A DNA stretch of 64,000 nucleotides from Epiperipatus broadwayi (lineage: Eukaryota > Onychophora > Udeonychophora > Euonychophora > Peripatidae), in contig JAQFVV010012510.1 in assembly GCA_028023455.1 (NCBI GenBank), forward strand, positions 64,001 to 128,000, given 5' to 3'. The notes beneath the pieces are model-generated. The model made no database searches and was not told the origin of the DNA. It worked only from the letters and a program-made list of their open reading frames with translations. Position 1 is the first letter of the stretch. Every line of letters begins with the position of its first letter. The position numbers and the translations under genes were made by a program. Below, in pieces: positions 22,631 to 33,527 of the stretch.

Positions 22631-23146
22631 CCAAAGTTGTAGACATACCAACAAAAACACAGACAAGGCAAATTAATACATATTAGTACATATTGATTAA
22701 TTAATTCACTAAAATTTTATTTACTGCATACAGTTTCAAACAAATCTTTAAACATAAACAAATAGGACATTGAACTATTGTTAAGCTATGTATGTATGTG
22801 TATTTATGTCTTGGTATGATTAAATAATATTAAATTATATGTATACAAAAGAAAACATTATTTTAAAATATTTAATTTATTTAAAACAAGTAGTGAAATG
22901 TTGATTATCATATGTAAAATAAATGACTAGGAAGTAGTGACAACGTTATTTAAATATAATTTGAATATATTTTGTATTCTAATTTGTAGATTTATGCTTT
23001 ATTTTAAAACATATTGTACAAAAAATATATTTTACCAAAATGTTGTAAAGAACATTTTAACAGCAAGGAACGTGTCATTGGAAAAGTACTTTTATAATGT
23101 GAATAAATGAATGGATTTAATTCCAAATAAGAAATTACTATGGAAA
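22631..23146. other. A+T-rich sequence without recognised gene
   Basis: No recognised feature. Confidence 0.5.
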
Positions 23147-23680
23147 TAGAATTAAACTGAGAGAGTGCAAACCTCTCAAGTGCTTTGCCAATCAAATCAC
23201 AAATACTGAGACAGAGAATTTAACAACAAAAGAGTGGTTCCACTCTCATCTTTACTTGTCTTTCTATATATCCAAGCCAGTCCAAAGTACTTAGATCTGA
23301 AAGCGTGAATATTAAATATCTTCACACTCAACTCACTGAGTTCTAATTATAAACATACAGTGTGAAATCTTTCAATTTACTACGCAGTAGTTTTTCGATG
23401 TTATAACTTGCAGCAATATATGTAAATAATATTTATTTTTACAAAGTGCAGATGGTATTGAAATTAAACTGAGAGAGTGCAAACCTCTCAAGTGCTTAGC
23501 CAATCAGATCGCAAATACTGAGACAGAAAATTTAACAAGAAAAGAGTGGTTCCACTCTCATCTTTACTTGTTGTTCTATATATCCAAGCCAATCCAATGT
23601 ACTTAGATCTGAAAGCGTGAATCTTAAATATCTTCACACTCAATTCACTGAGTTCTAATTATAAACATACAGCATGAAAT
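23147..23680 (+). repeat. Two direct copies of a 222-bp segment
   Basis: Copies at about 23147-23368 and 23459-23680 share 'attaaactgagagagtgcaa', 'gtggttccactctcatcttt' and 'acttagatctgaaagcgtga' with few differences. They are separated by about 90 bp of unrelated sequence, period 312. No frame is conserved. This may be a local duplication or two head-to-tail insertions. Confidence 0.85.
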
Positions 23681-24205
23681 GGATATAATTAAAGATTATG
23701 AAATAAAATGTCATGGAAACAATACCCAGGAAATGATATATTAAGCATAGTAATCTTAAAGAACATCAATTAATTGGATGCTTTTTTTTTTTACAGATAT
23801 ATATATTTCACCAGTACAGTGCATACATTAAATAATAGAAGTACAGTAAAATGTGATATTTATACATGTTTCTGACTGTGTTAGAGTAAAACCATGTAGT
23901 AAGTGTAATGCTATATGAAGGTTTCAGCAAATATCTAATCATGTTAGAGTGAAAATGTAAGAGAGTTACTTGTATTACTTTTTGAATTGTTGTGCTCAAT
24001 ACTAACAAATAAACTTGTGTTGGGATAGGATTCCATTTGTTTTCTTGAAATTTCTAATGGATTAATCCTAAAATATCTTATAAAATATATCTTGTTATTT
24101 TGCATCATTTAGAAATAAATATCAATGCCTAATATTTACAGACTACGTTAGCATAAGGTGATAATACACAGATATTTTTTATGATGCTTAATGTATAATA
24201 CTGTT
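23681..24205. other. A+T-rich sequence without recognised gene
   Basis: No recognised feature. Confidence 0.5.
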
Positions 24206-24327
24206 CAATTAATAGCTTTATATATATATATGTCAGAGCGTTGACTGGGAAGCGAACCTGGGCCAGCTGCTTGGAAGGCAGCTATGCTAACCGCTAGGCC
24301 ACCAACGCATGACAATTAACAGCTTTA
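24206..24327 (-). mobile_element. tRNA-Gly(UCC)-like SINE with target duplication
   Basis: On the minus strand the body (about 24233-24304) reads gcgttggtggcctagcgg at its start and has anticodon loop cttccaa (UCC). It carries box-B-like ggttcgcttcc and ends tcaacgc, closing a nearly complete acceptor stem. The stem is extended outward by tgtca/tgaca. A (ta)n tail follows, and 15-bp direct repeats flank it: caattaatagcttta and caattaacagcttta (24206-24220, 24313-24327). The T-arm stem is poorly paired and no terminator follows, so this is a retroposed copy rather than a working tRNA gene. Confidence 0.85.
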
Positions 24328-25880
24328 ATTAACAATTTATGTATTATATAAATTTGATGTAACAAGAATCTAAGAAAATTTCAAATCAGCACATGCAAAC
24401 ATCTATTTACCTATAAATACACTTGCTTATACTATATATAACAGTGTGTGTACAAACACATTAAGATTTTTAATAAATATAAAAATATCACAGTATCATC
24501 AAGTACAACTAATTCATTTCAACCTTTGTTGTCATAACAAAATATTTATTTTGATTTCATTCTTTTGTTTTTGTTTTGCTTTCTGCAATTATACAGCTGA
24601 ACTTTATTAAATTTCAAACTGATTTTACTTTTATAAATTACTCAAAGGAATTTAAAAATAAAATTTTATTTATCAAGTTATTATATAAATTTTTTTTATA
24701 TTAAAAACAAAATGAAATTTTTTTTTAAATGTAATACAATAGCAAAATTATTAAATAAAAGTTTAAAATAATACGCATTAAATAAAATCTTTAAGAATCT
24801 TAAATCTTCAAAAATAAATTTAAGTCATGAAATAAAAGTTTATTATTTGCCTCCTAGGAAGTAATTTCTTTTTCACACATTTTAAGTTTACAATTACAAT
24901 AATTAAAATTTTTAATAACATTAGCCGTGGGTCTTTTGGATTTTTACTTTTTAAACTGCATTTCTGTTATGAAGTCCATTTATCACTCCGATAGAATAAT
25001 TCATAACTAACACAAACAGAGACTCAATATTTTATAATTAAAAAAATGTTGATTACGATTAGAGAATTCTTTGTTTTGTTTTATAATAAAGATTTTTAAT
25101 AGATGTAAATATGACCTTTACCAGCTCGGATATATATGAACTAATGCAGAAGACTAAATACTCCAGCGATTATATGTAAACATATAGCTCCACATTATTT
25201 AATAAAGACCGTTATTGATGCCTATAAATGTAGTATGTAATTCTCTGCAATATTGTAAGATTTTATAACAATATATGGTATTTATTTTGTGCACCGCTTA
25301 TGTGCGAAATCACATAACAAAAAGCATTTATGTGGCCCAAGTTACAGCCTATAGAACAGTTCTGTTTATATTAGTTTAAGCAGGCCTATATTGCATTGCA
25401 AGTAAACATTACAGGCTGCTTATGTGCTTCACGACACTATGCAAATGCGCACATTTCACATATCACTACCATATCATGTGACAGTGAATGGAATTCAACT
25501 GACCATAACTCTTGTAATCTGCATTAGAATTAATGATCTTATTACCCTATCTCATATACTATTACATATTAATAATTATAATCCCATAGCCATGCTTCCC
25601 TACACAGCTTGCAATGTGAAAAAAATTGCATAAGGATAGGGACAAGCACAATTTGACAGAATTCACACGATAAACCTTAGATAAACTAATATACCAATTA
25701 TCACATTATTATAAGTCTTTACTGAGAATGTTTATTATATCTTCACACATATGTTATACATTTTTTACAATTTTGTAGCAAATTACAAAAACAGAAACAT
25801 GCTTTAGATATGATTCACATCAGATATTGAGAATATTTTCTATGTTTACTATAAAAGCTAAAAATAAACTATCGGCATCA
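24328..25880. other. A+T-rich sequence without recognised gene
   Basis: The part at 25280-25640 has higher complexity and a short open frame, but I recognise no protein or repeat. Confidence 0.45.
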
Positions 25881-26085
25881 TACAATATTTCTGTAGTATA
25901 ATTTCACTGTACCACTCTCATGCAAAATGGAAACTGTTTAACATCTTGTGGAGGGTTGTAATTGTAAACAAGTGACCAAAGACATGAAAAAAAATGTATG
26001 GTCCCCAAGATGCATATTTCATACTTAACTAGCACTCATCAGTTGGCACAGATCACATTCTCTCACACATATCTCTAGCATTTTT
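25881..26085 (-). mobile_element. Repeat C+D element with hammerhead
   Basis: On the plus strand, D sequence ('aatatttctgtagtataatt', 'accactctcatgc') is followed by C sequence ending 'cacacatatctctagcattt'. The same order occurs at 38.95-39.19 kb, whereas at 43.8-44.1 kb C precedes D. Such permuted joints are expected for elements passing through circular or tandem forms. No protein is encoded, and its borders are not proven. Confidence 0.6.
26000..26054 (-). ncRNA. Hammerhead ribozyme-like motif (family C)
   Basis: Minus strand: ccaa, CTGATGA, a 15-nt hairpin gtgctagttaagtat, GAAA, then tatgcatc and ttgg. Stem I ccaa/ttgg and most of stem II (g-t, t-a, g-t, c-g, t-a) can form. The hairpin has diverged from the canonical copy at 43.9 kb, and stem III is slightly longer. 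Confidence 0.75.
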
Positions 26086-26691
26086 TAGTATATCATGTCT
26101 GGATGTATATGTTGCATTATCAGATGAAGTAATGAATACAAGCCACCATAATCTTTTTTTTCGTTTTGTTTTTTGATCAGTGTTTATTTACAAATTCTTA
26201 TTCAAGTGAAACATCTTCTAATATTAATTAATTTACTGACCAATATTTGATGGCTGTCTAGGTTGGTTATGCTTACTATTCAATACAATATTATACATAA
26301 TTGAATCAACAATTATTTAATTAAATTATATCTCGTTATGTAAACAACTGTTGCATTATATTCATAAACATTTCAACCTCTTCTAAATTAAATATACCAT
26401 TTTGTGATTTTTACTCTTGTCATTAATGAATTTCTATCTTTTTACTTTACTGAAAGTAAAAAAAAAAGCATAGATATTATACAGATTATGAATTTTTTTA
26501 TAGATTTTCATTTTATATTACTAAATAATTGGTGGTTTGATACAATTTTGCTCTCATAATCAAACAAAATTTTAACAGATATTTTAAAAGTGAAACATCT
26601 GTTCAGATATATCTTAATTGGTATCATGTTTCGTAACTAGTTAGAAAACTTTGAATAACCGTAAGTGTACATATATTTTGTACACAGAGGC
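26086..26691. other. A+T-rich sequence without recognised gene
   Basis: No recognised feature. Confidence 0.5.
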
Positions 26692-27211
26692 AAAACTCTC
26701 CATACAGTAGCACAATTTGGTCATGGATTGCAGGAAGATGTGTGCATAAAATTCTTATCTAGTGCCTAATCATCCAATATCTCTGGCCTAATTGCTAGCT
26801 TGTTGCTTTCAATTGCCTTAGATCTGAGAGCACTGCATCTAATCTTAGAATTTAATGCAACTCTCCAGGAGCCATCATTTAACTATGACTTGCACTAGGT
26901 GGCACTACTGTATCAAAAGTTTGCTACTGTTTTAACAGCTTGTGTAAATGTATGAAATGGTGATTATGTGATGTTTAGTGATTTAATTCCAATCCTGCCT
27001 ATGGGATTATGATGATTAAGGTTATTAAAGAACTAAAATCACTAAAAGGTATAAATACTGAATGGTATCTATATCTGTTTGACTAAACAAATGAGTAAGC
27101 TTGAATTGAAAAAATAATTGAGTTTTCATCTTGGGTTCCTAGTTTTTTTAATTAACCAAATAGGTATGAAAGGTTGCATTAGATTCTAATATCTAGGTGC
27201 AGTGCTCCCAG

Positions 27212-27269
27212 ATTCAAGGCTTCTCACTCATGAAAGCCACAACTAGAAACTAGTCTGGGGATATTGGGT
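27212..27269 (+). ncRNA. Hammerhead-like motif (family A, first dimer unit)
   Basis: CTCATGA (one change from CTGATGA) at 27227-27233, GAAA at 27246-27249, then CTAGTC to C27255. Stem I is improved over the 1.8-kb copy: ttctca pairs with tgggga. The outer part attcaa/ttgggt keeps pairing by G-U where the 1.8-kb copy differs. The core G-to-C change would abolish activity in this copy. Confidence 0.6.
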
Positions 27270-27659
27270 GAGTAGGCACTGGATATGGATTTTATGCACA
27301 AGCCTCCTTTCATCCATTGATTACTCTGGCTTGCTGAGTGGCACTATAGTATGAAGAGTTTTGCCTACTTTAACAGCTTGACAAGCATATGAAATAGTGA
27401 TCATGTGATGTTTACTGGTTTAATATTAATCCTGACTAATATGATAGTGGTGGCTATGGTTATTAAAGAACCAAAGACACCAAAATGTATGGGTACTGAA
27501 CTGAGTTCAGACTTATATGACTATATAAGCTAATGAGTTTGAATTGAAAATACTATTATGTTTTTAATTTTTTATTCATATTTTTTTAGTTAAGTAGAGG
27601 TAAAATATAGCTGCTGGAGGGTTACATTAGATCCTAAGATCTGAATGCAGTGCTCACAG

Positions 27660-27709
27660 ATCCAATACTTCTCACTGATGAAAGTTGCAAACTTAAAATT
27701 AGTATAAGG
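27660..27709 (+). ncRNA. Hammerhead-like motif (family A, second dimer unit), decayed
   Basis: CTGATGA is intact at 27675-27681 and stem I sequence atccaa...ttctca is present. The GAAAC and TAGTC parts have decayed to aaaatt and agta. The spacing of 448 bp from the previous unit marks the repeat period. Confidence 0.5.
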
Positions 27710-27840
27710 ATATTAGATGAGTAGGCACTAAATAGATTCTATGCATAAATCTTCTTACATTCACTTATGGAAAGTTTGCTAATGTTTTAACATCTAATGT
27801 AAGCATAGGAAACAATGGTTGTGTGGTATTTAATGGTTTA

Positions 27841-28925
27841 AAAGTACCATTTATATGTTTATTATTAAGTTTTTTTAAAAATTACAGATCAATGTTGCTT
27901 TATCACGACTAGCCATTATATAAACCTAGATCTTCACAAGATTTATAACAATGCAGGAAATTTTAAACAAATGTCTTATCATGATGCATTTATATGGGAG
28001 AAATTTTGTTGTCTTTAAATTATAATGATTAATTTCTTTCATAATGATTACAATTATATACCACTATCCTACATGACTTATTTTTCCTTTTTTATTGTTA
28101 GAACTATATTTTACATAATGGAGGGTCTTGGATAAAGTGCAAATAAAATTAATTTATTTCTTATATCGATCTGTTCAACTCCAATAATTATTCATTTATT
28201 TTTAAAAAATCTCACAAAAACAGATGTTTGCATTAAAATATTGAACTTTTAAACACTGTTTTTGTTGTTGTTGCATTTTACCTTTTTTTCAATCTTTAGA
28301 GATCATATATAACTCCCTTTGCAATTTTATAAACTAATAAATAATTACATGATGAGAAAATGGGTAGTCTATTTTATATTATATTGCTTAAAATTTAAGA
28401 TAAAAATATATATTAACATATGTAAAAGAACTATACTGTGAGATTTTAGGAAATTATTATGTTTAGTAATGTTTAATGTTATGATCAAAGTTATTGCTAA
28501 AAACAAATAAATACCAATTGTGATTTTAGTACTGCAGATTACTAACAAAAGATATTCATAATGATTAAATTACTTACGGTTTAGAATAATTCTATAAGAT
28601 GATAAATTTTATAAACTTCTTATGCATATGAAATCTGAAAATTCCTTTAAATGTAAAATTATTTAGAATAATATACTAACAATTCTGCACCAACATGCTT
28701 ATTAGAGAAGTTTAATTTTGTTTCTATGTTTATATACGCTTAGTGCTTTTGAAGTTCTTAGACTTAGTCTGTGCTGAAACCATTGTCTAATCAGCAAGTA
28801 TTGATGTCTTTCTAAATATTCTAATATTAATAGCTTGAATAGGGTATTAAGAAACTTACACAAACTATTAAAAAAAATGATGTGCTTTACAATCTCAAAT
28901 GAAAGAATGACAAATTTGTCACTTA
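27841..28925. other. A+T-rich sequence without recognised gene
   Basis: No recognised feature. Confidence 0.5.
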
Positions 28926-29029
28926 GTCAAGCATTGGTGGTCGAGAGGTCAGCACAGCTGCCTTACAATCAGTTGTTTCGGGTTAGCAGGTTCGCTTCCC
29001 GGCCGATGCTATGACACTTGAAAAAAAAA
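28926..29029 (+). mobile_element. tRNA-derived SINE, plus strand
   Basis: Gly-like tRNA body: gcattggtggtcgagaggtc, then gctgccttacaa, box-B-like caggttcgcttcc and ggccgatgc. It is followed by tatgacacttg and poly(A) to 29029. It is the only forward copy in the window. No clear target duplication was seen. Confidence 0.85.
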
Positions 29030-29647
29030 TATTCCTGTTAAGATAAAAACTTTAATTCATGGTCAAACAAACAATATTATCCTCCACTCTGAAAACAATT
29101 CCATAAATATTATATATTCTGATAAATAAAATTTTTATTTAAAACAAAAAAAAAAATGGAATTTTATATATCCGCCACACTCATATAAAATGTTTGTGTG
29201 TAAAATAATTATAAAGTTGGCTTGCATTAGAAATCTAAATATATATTTCATATAAATAAAAAATACAAAAATAAATGAATCAAATATTTCAGATATTTTA
29301 CAGTCAAATCTAAAAGAAAACATCACTTAATTGAGCTGCATATAAATAAATACAAACTTTTCTGATTTATCAATATCTGCTCTGATGAGAATTATATTTT
29401 GTATTATTTCTCTTTTTATTATAGAAGTTGTCTTTAAAGCAAAAGATTTTGATAATATATTTGGAAAGTGACTCTGTCTTGTTGGTATTATCACAATAGT
29501 ATTGCATTTTGAAAGAATTTTCCAGATTTGGCTTATAATATGGATATTAATGACTAATATTACACCTGTGAGCTTTATTTAATTGTTTTGTGAAAAAAGA
29601 CATTTTTTTTTTTTGTAAAAAAAATAATATTTATTATTCTACCTGTC
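29030..29647. other. A+T-rich sequence without recognised gene
   Basis: No recognised feature. Confidence 0.5.
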
Positions 29648-29754
29648 AACACTTTTTTTTAAGTGTCATAGCATCGGCCAGGATGCGAGCCCGCAACCCA
29701 GGCAACTGCCTGCAAGTGCAAGGCAGTCGCACTCCTCTCGACCACCAATGCAAG
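29648..29754 (-). mobile_element. tRNA-derived SINE
   Basis: Minus-strand copy closely like that at 7.8 kb: ttgcattggtggtcgagagg at its start and gccgatgctatgacactt before the A-tail. The region after box A is a few bases shorter than in the 7.8-kb copy. Flanks give only a weak match, so no target duplication is claimed. Confidence 0.82.
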
Positions 29755-30163
29755 ATACTTTTTATCACATTTTTACTCACAAACAAACAAATTAAAAGCT
29801 TTATTGTCTAAAAAATATATTGCTTAAGATTTAGGGATTCTTTTTAATTTAACAGTAAAAAAATAAACTATAGTTTGCATTTTAAGATAGAAGTCACTGA
29901 AGACTTAGCTAAAAGAATATTTATTGAATTAAAATCAAAAATATTAAATAATTCATCATATTATCAAAAGTATGAAAACATTTGAATGTAACTCAACAAA
30001 ACAAAATTAGGTTAATTCCATCAAAGTAAAACTAGAATTAGATCAAATTAAATTTATTTTATCCAAAATTCTAAATACAGTGGGAAAAAAATGAAATTAT
30101 AATATTGTATATAATTACATTTATATACTCTGCCATTTTAACTATTAAGGTAGAAATACTGAG
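29755..30163. other. A+T-rich sequence without recognised gene
   Basis: No recognised feature. Confidence 0.5.
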
Positions 30164-30338
30164 AACATTCAACATTAAAACAGGCAAAACTCTCCATACA
30201 GTAGTGCCACTCAGTGCCAACCAGAGTAATCAATGGATGCACTACTGTACGGAGAGTTTTGCCCATTTTAATAACAGTAATGTGCTAGCATAAGAAATAG
30301 TGATCATGTGATGTTTAGTGGTTTAACATTCAATATTA
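30164..30338. mobile_element. Family A element, short inverted copy with target duplication
   Basis: Flanked by aacattcaacatta (30164-30177) and aacattcaatatta (30325-30338), one mismatch in 14. The 147-bp insert has a reverse part ('ggcaaaactctccatacag' to about 30240). A forward part then runs from 'ctactgtacggagagttttg' through 'gatcatgtgatgtttagtgg'. The two parts overlap, forming a foldback. It lacks the hammerhead segment. Confidence 0.82.
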
Positions 30339-32857
30339 TGTGGCTGATGTGATAAAAGCAGGCTCTATATAAATCAATTCAAAACCAAAGTGATTAATAA
30401 AATGGCCGATTGGAAAAATAATAAAAGCTGGATTGCTCCAGAAATATTTATAATGTACAAGCAATAAAATAGCACAACTTTGCTAAGGCAAATTTTATGG
30501 TTAACAGAACCCACATAAATATAAACAAATGTATTAACAACACAAAGAACAAAAGTTTAACATTGGAGCTGCCCAATGTGTCTATGATGTAAGCTGCAGC
30601 TGTAACCCAAATGTATATTATGATGAGACCAGGAAAAATCTTAGAACTAAAATGACTCAACATTTATTAATGTATAAAAAACATAAGATTAAGTCTGATG
30701 CTATTAATTCATCGGTCTTTCATAATTATAAAAAATATGAAAGATAGCATGGCTATGGTTGTGATTGGAATATTGTTAAAATTACATGCAAAGAAAGATA
30801 TGATAACAAATTTAAAATAAGAGGCATGGTTCATTACATAAAATAATTATGTAATAAACCAAAAATCACATAGCATTCAAATCAGCAAATAATTAATTAA
30901 TCTTCTCAGCAGACTAATCATGAATTTGACATGAAGGTGTACTTGGTACAATAAATCTTACTAAATTTTATATTTAAACTCTGTTTTAGTACTTTTTACA
31001 TTAATATTGTTTGTAAATATAATCAAAGACAATTAAAACATATTTTAACAAAATGAAATTAATCTGAAAGAAATAGATGCAATTGAAAAACTTTGGTTAA
31101 TTGCATGAATTTTATTTTATCAGCCCAAAAAAGTATTTTGATAGTCTTAAAATAATCTTTTTAAATAAGTGAATAAATATAATTATTTATTGTTTAGAAA
31201 CTCATAAGATGGTTGAGCTCATAAATGGCAAAGCTGACACCATAATCTGAAAATCTTGATCTGCAGAGATCACCATTCTATAGAGCTTTAATTATTATTA
31301 AAGTACTTGTTTCTTAATTTGCAGTTTATATGTTATGAAGATTTTGAACTATATTCTGAATAAGGAGTTTAATTCAGTATCATATCTATCTTATATCAAA
31401 TCCATATACTGTAATTTCTATCCCTACTTGATTATTTTTCTCTACAGTCTGATTGTTAATTTTATATATATAATTTAATGTTAAAAGGAAGTTGCCTTGA
31501 CAACAGGTTGAGATTGTTAATTGTTATTAATATTGGGAGTGTCTGATTTTAATAATAATTTATAATTAATACAATCTCTTGACATTTCGAATATATTGTT
31601 GCAGAATTACAAAAAATCAAATTATGTGTTCCAAAGCTACACTTCAAAAACTTTCTAATCTAATAATTAATAGCTAATTATTTATGTACTGATTGAAATA
31701 CTATTGTTACAGTTAAATATTGCTTTAAAAAACAACAACAAATAAACGCATTTTTAAAGTATATCGACAAACTATATGCATTCTGCATAAATGATAATAA
31801 CTGTGTTGTTGTTGTTTTTTATATTTATAATTTAGAGAAGAAAAAATTTATTTCCTAAACTCATTTTCTCAATTTTTGTTTTGCAATATAATTTTGATTA
31901 ATTATTCTGTACGTATTGTCAAACAGATAAATACCATTCTTTTATTTCTTTTTTCTTTTTAAAGTTACAAAACGATTTTCTTTCAGTAAATATTTTCTCA
32001 GAGACTTAATCTTGATTACTGTTATAGTAATATTATATCATTATTTTTAAAAGGAAATGCATTCAACAGACAGAATAACAAACAAGTAGTTTAAATATTT
32101 AAAAATGTGATAAAAATGAATATATTACTTCTTTTTACGACTTTGAAAGGCTGTTAAATCAAATATTTATTTCTCAAAATGCATTTTTGAATACTAATTA
32201 TTTTCAGATAAAAATTTACATATTAAAATGATTTGAAGTTAATATGCATATAATATGAAAATCAAAACAAAACAAAAATATCAAATTTGAATTGTAATTT
32301 TAGAATAATATTCAGTATTTTCATTCTAGATGAAGTTTGTTCGATATATGATTTTCTGTCAAATGGAATTCATATGTAATCAAAATCAAGTAATATATAT
32401 ATATATATGCAGTCGTACTTTTATCAAAACAAAATGATATTACTTTATAACAAAGTAATCAAAATCTGTTAAAAATAATTATAAATACTTATAAATTCTA
32501 GGGGCATTTATGCTACCTGATTGAAACAAATTATACTGAGCTTTTAAATATTGAAGAATTACTGCAGTATGGATAATATCAATAAAAAAAGGAAAGAAGT
32601 TTATCAATTATGATGCTTATTCTTATATTTAAATGAATAAATCGCATAATATAAAATAAAATATCTTTATATAACAGCATTAATTGTATATATATAATAA
32701 TAATAAAAATAATATTATACAAAAACTTTTTTAGATAAATATTTATTTTTGCTCTTTATAAGCACAAATTGTATTATTGTTATAATTGATTTTAGTTAAT
32801 TTTATATGTAAAAAAGACGACACTATGTATTCAATGTTAATTAAAGTTTTAAAATAG
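30339..32857. other. Long A+T-rich stretch without recognised gene
   Basis: No gene, RNA or named repeat was recognised over 2.5 kb. There is a small palindrome of acaacaaca type near 31725-31820 and short TA tracts near 32395 and 32690. Confidence 0.5.
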
Positions 32858-32884
32858 TTCCATCACATTGAAAATGTGATGGAA
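32858..32884. repeat. Perfect 12-bp hairpin
   Basis: ttccatcacatt and aatgtgatggaa flank a 3-base loop. It lies just upstream of the LTR at 32952. A T-run does not follow, so terminator function is not suggested. Confidence 0.6.
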
Positions 32885-32951
32885 TGAAAAGGGCAAAAAT
32901 AAATATCTGCCAAAAAAGCTTTTCTGTGTTATTATATATATATATACAGTT

Positions 32952-33527
32952 TGTCATATCTGCCCTCGCCTTCAGAAGTGGGCTAGTCCATATTCCTTCC
33001 TTGTCTAATTAGATTGGCATTCATTGCTGCTAACCAGTGTGTAAACATGTTGATAACAAATGTATGATGCTCTCTGAATCTGATTACTGCCAGTAAGGTA
33101 GGGGATCTGGTAATAAAGTATTTTGGGAGGCAAGCAAGAGAGAGATAGCATCTGTCTAACCTGAATGACTGAATGTGCTCTCAATTGAAACCTCTGTCAA
33201 CTGTGAAAGTGTTTCTACTATAGTCATTACCAATATGTCTACACAGTGAGGCAAATCTATGATAGGACTGGAAACTGGTAGAACTGTGGCCAACCCAAGC
33301 TAGAACTCATGTGGCAAGCTAATATATACAGCTGAAAGTGAGTTCAGTTATTTGGGCCTGACCATCTCATTATTGACTAAGTTATACATAAAAGTGTATT
33401 TATTAATGGCATATCATGTGCGTATATTTATTTTAATAAATTATACTCATTAACTTTGAGAGTGTTCATATTTTTTGACATTACTGTTGTTTTGTGTCTG
33501 AAATCTGCAATTCAGCCAAGCAAAACA
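32952..33527 (+). repeat. Gypsy-type LTR (5' side)
   Basis: A 576-bp block beginning tgtcatatctgcc and ending gcaaaaca. It contains 'cagtaaggtaggggatctg' and 'gaatgtgctctcaattgaaa', and is related along its length to 41593-42182. It is followed by tttggcacagccaggtg, the position and style of a tRNA primer-binding site, and then by decayed gag-pol. The ends tg...ca fit an LTR. Confidence 0.78.

Larger units (their letters stand above)
26692..27840. mobile_element. Family A: inverted unit followed by head-to-tail dimer
   Basis: A reverse-oriented partial unit (26692-about 26935, starting 'aggcaaaactctccatacag') is followed by two forward units in tandem. The hallmark 'agagttttgcc' or its variants occurs near 26925, 27355 and 27780. 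The core motifs are 448 bp apart (27227 and 27675). Shared internal segments include 'gtgatcatgtgatgttta', 'aactgagttcaga' and 'gatattgggtgagtaggcac'. No protein frame is shared. Head-to-tail dimers with a hammerhead in each unit are the arrangement known for retrozymes. Confidence 0.75.

Noticed and set aside
24233-24304. Functional tRNA-Gly gene on the minus strand
   Set aside because: The T-arm stem is mispaired, no T-run terminator follows, and 15-bp target duplications plus a tail mark it as a retroposed SINE copy.
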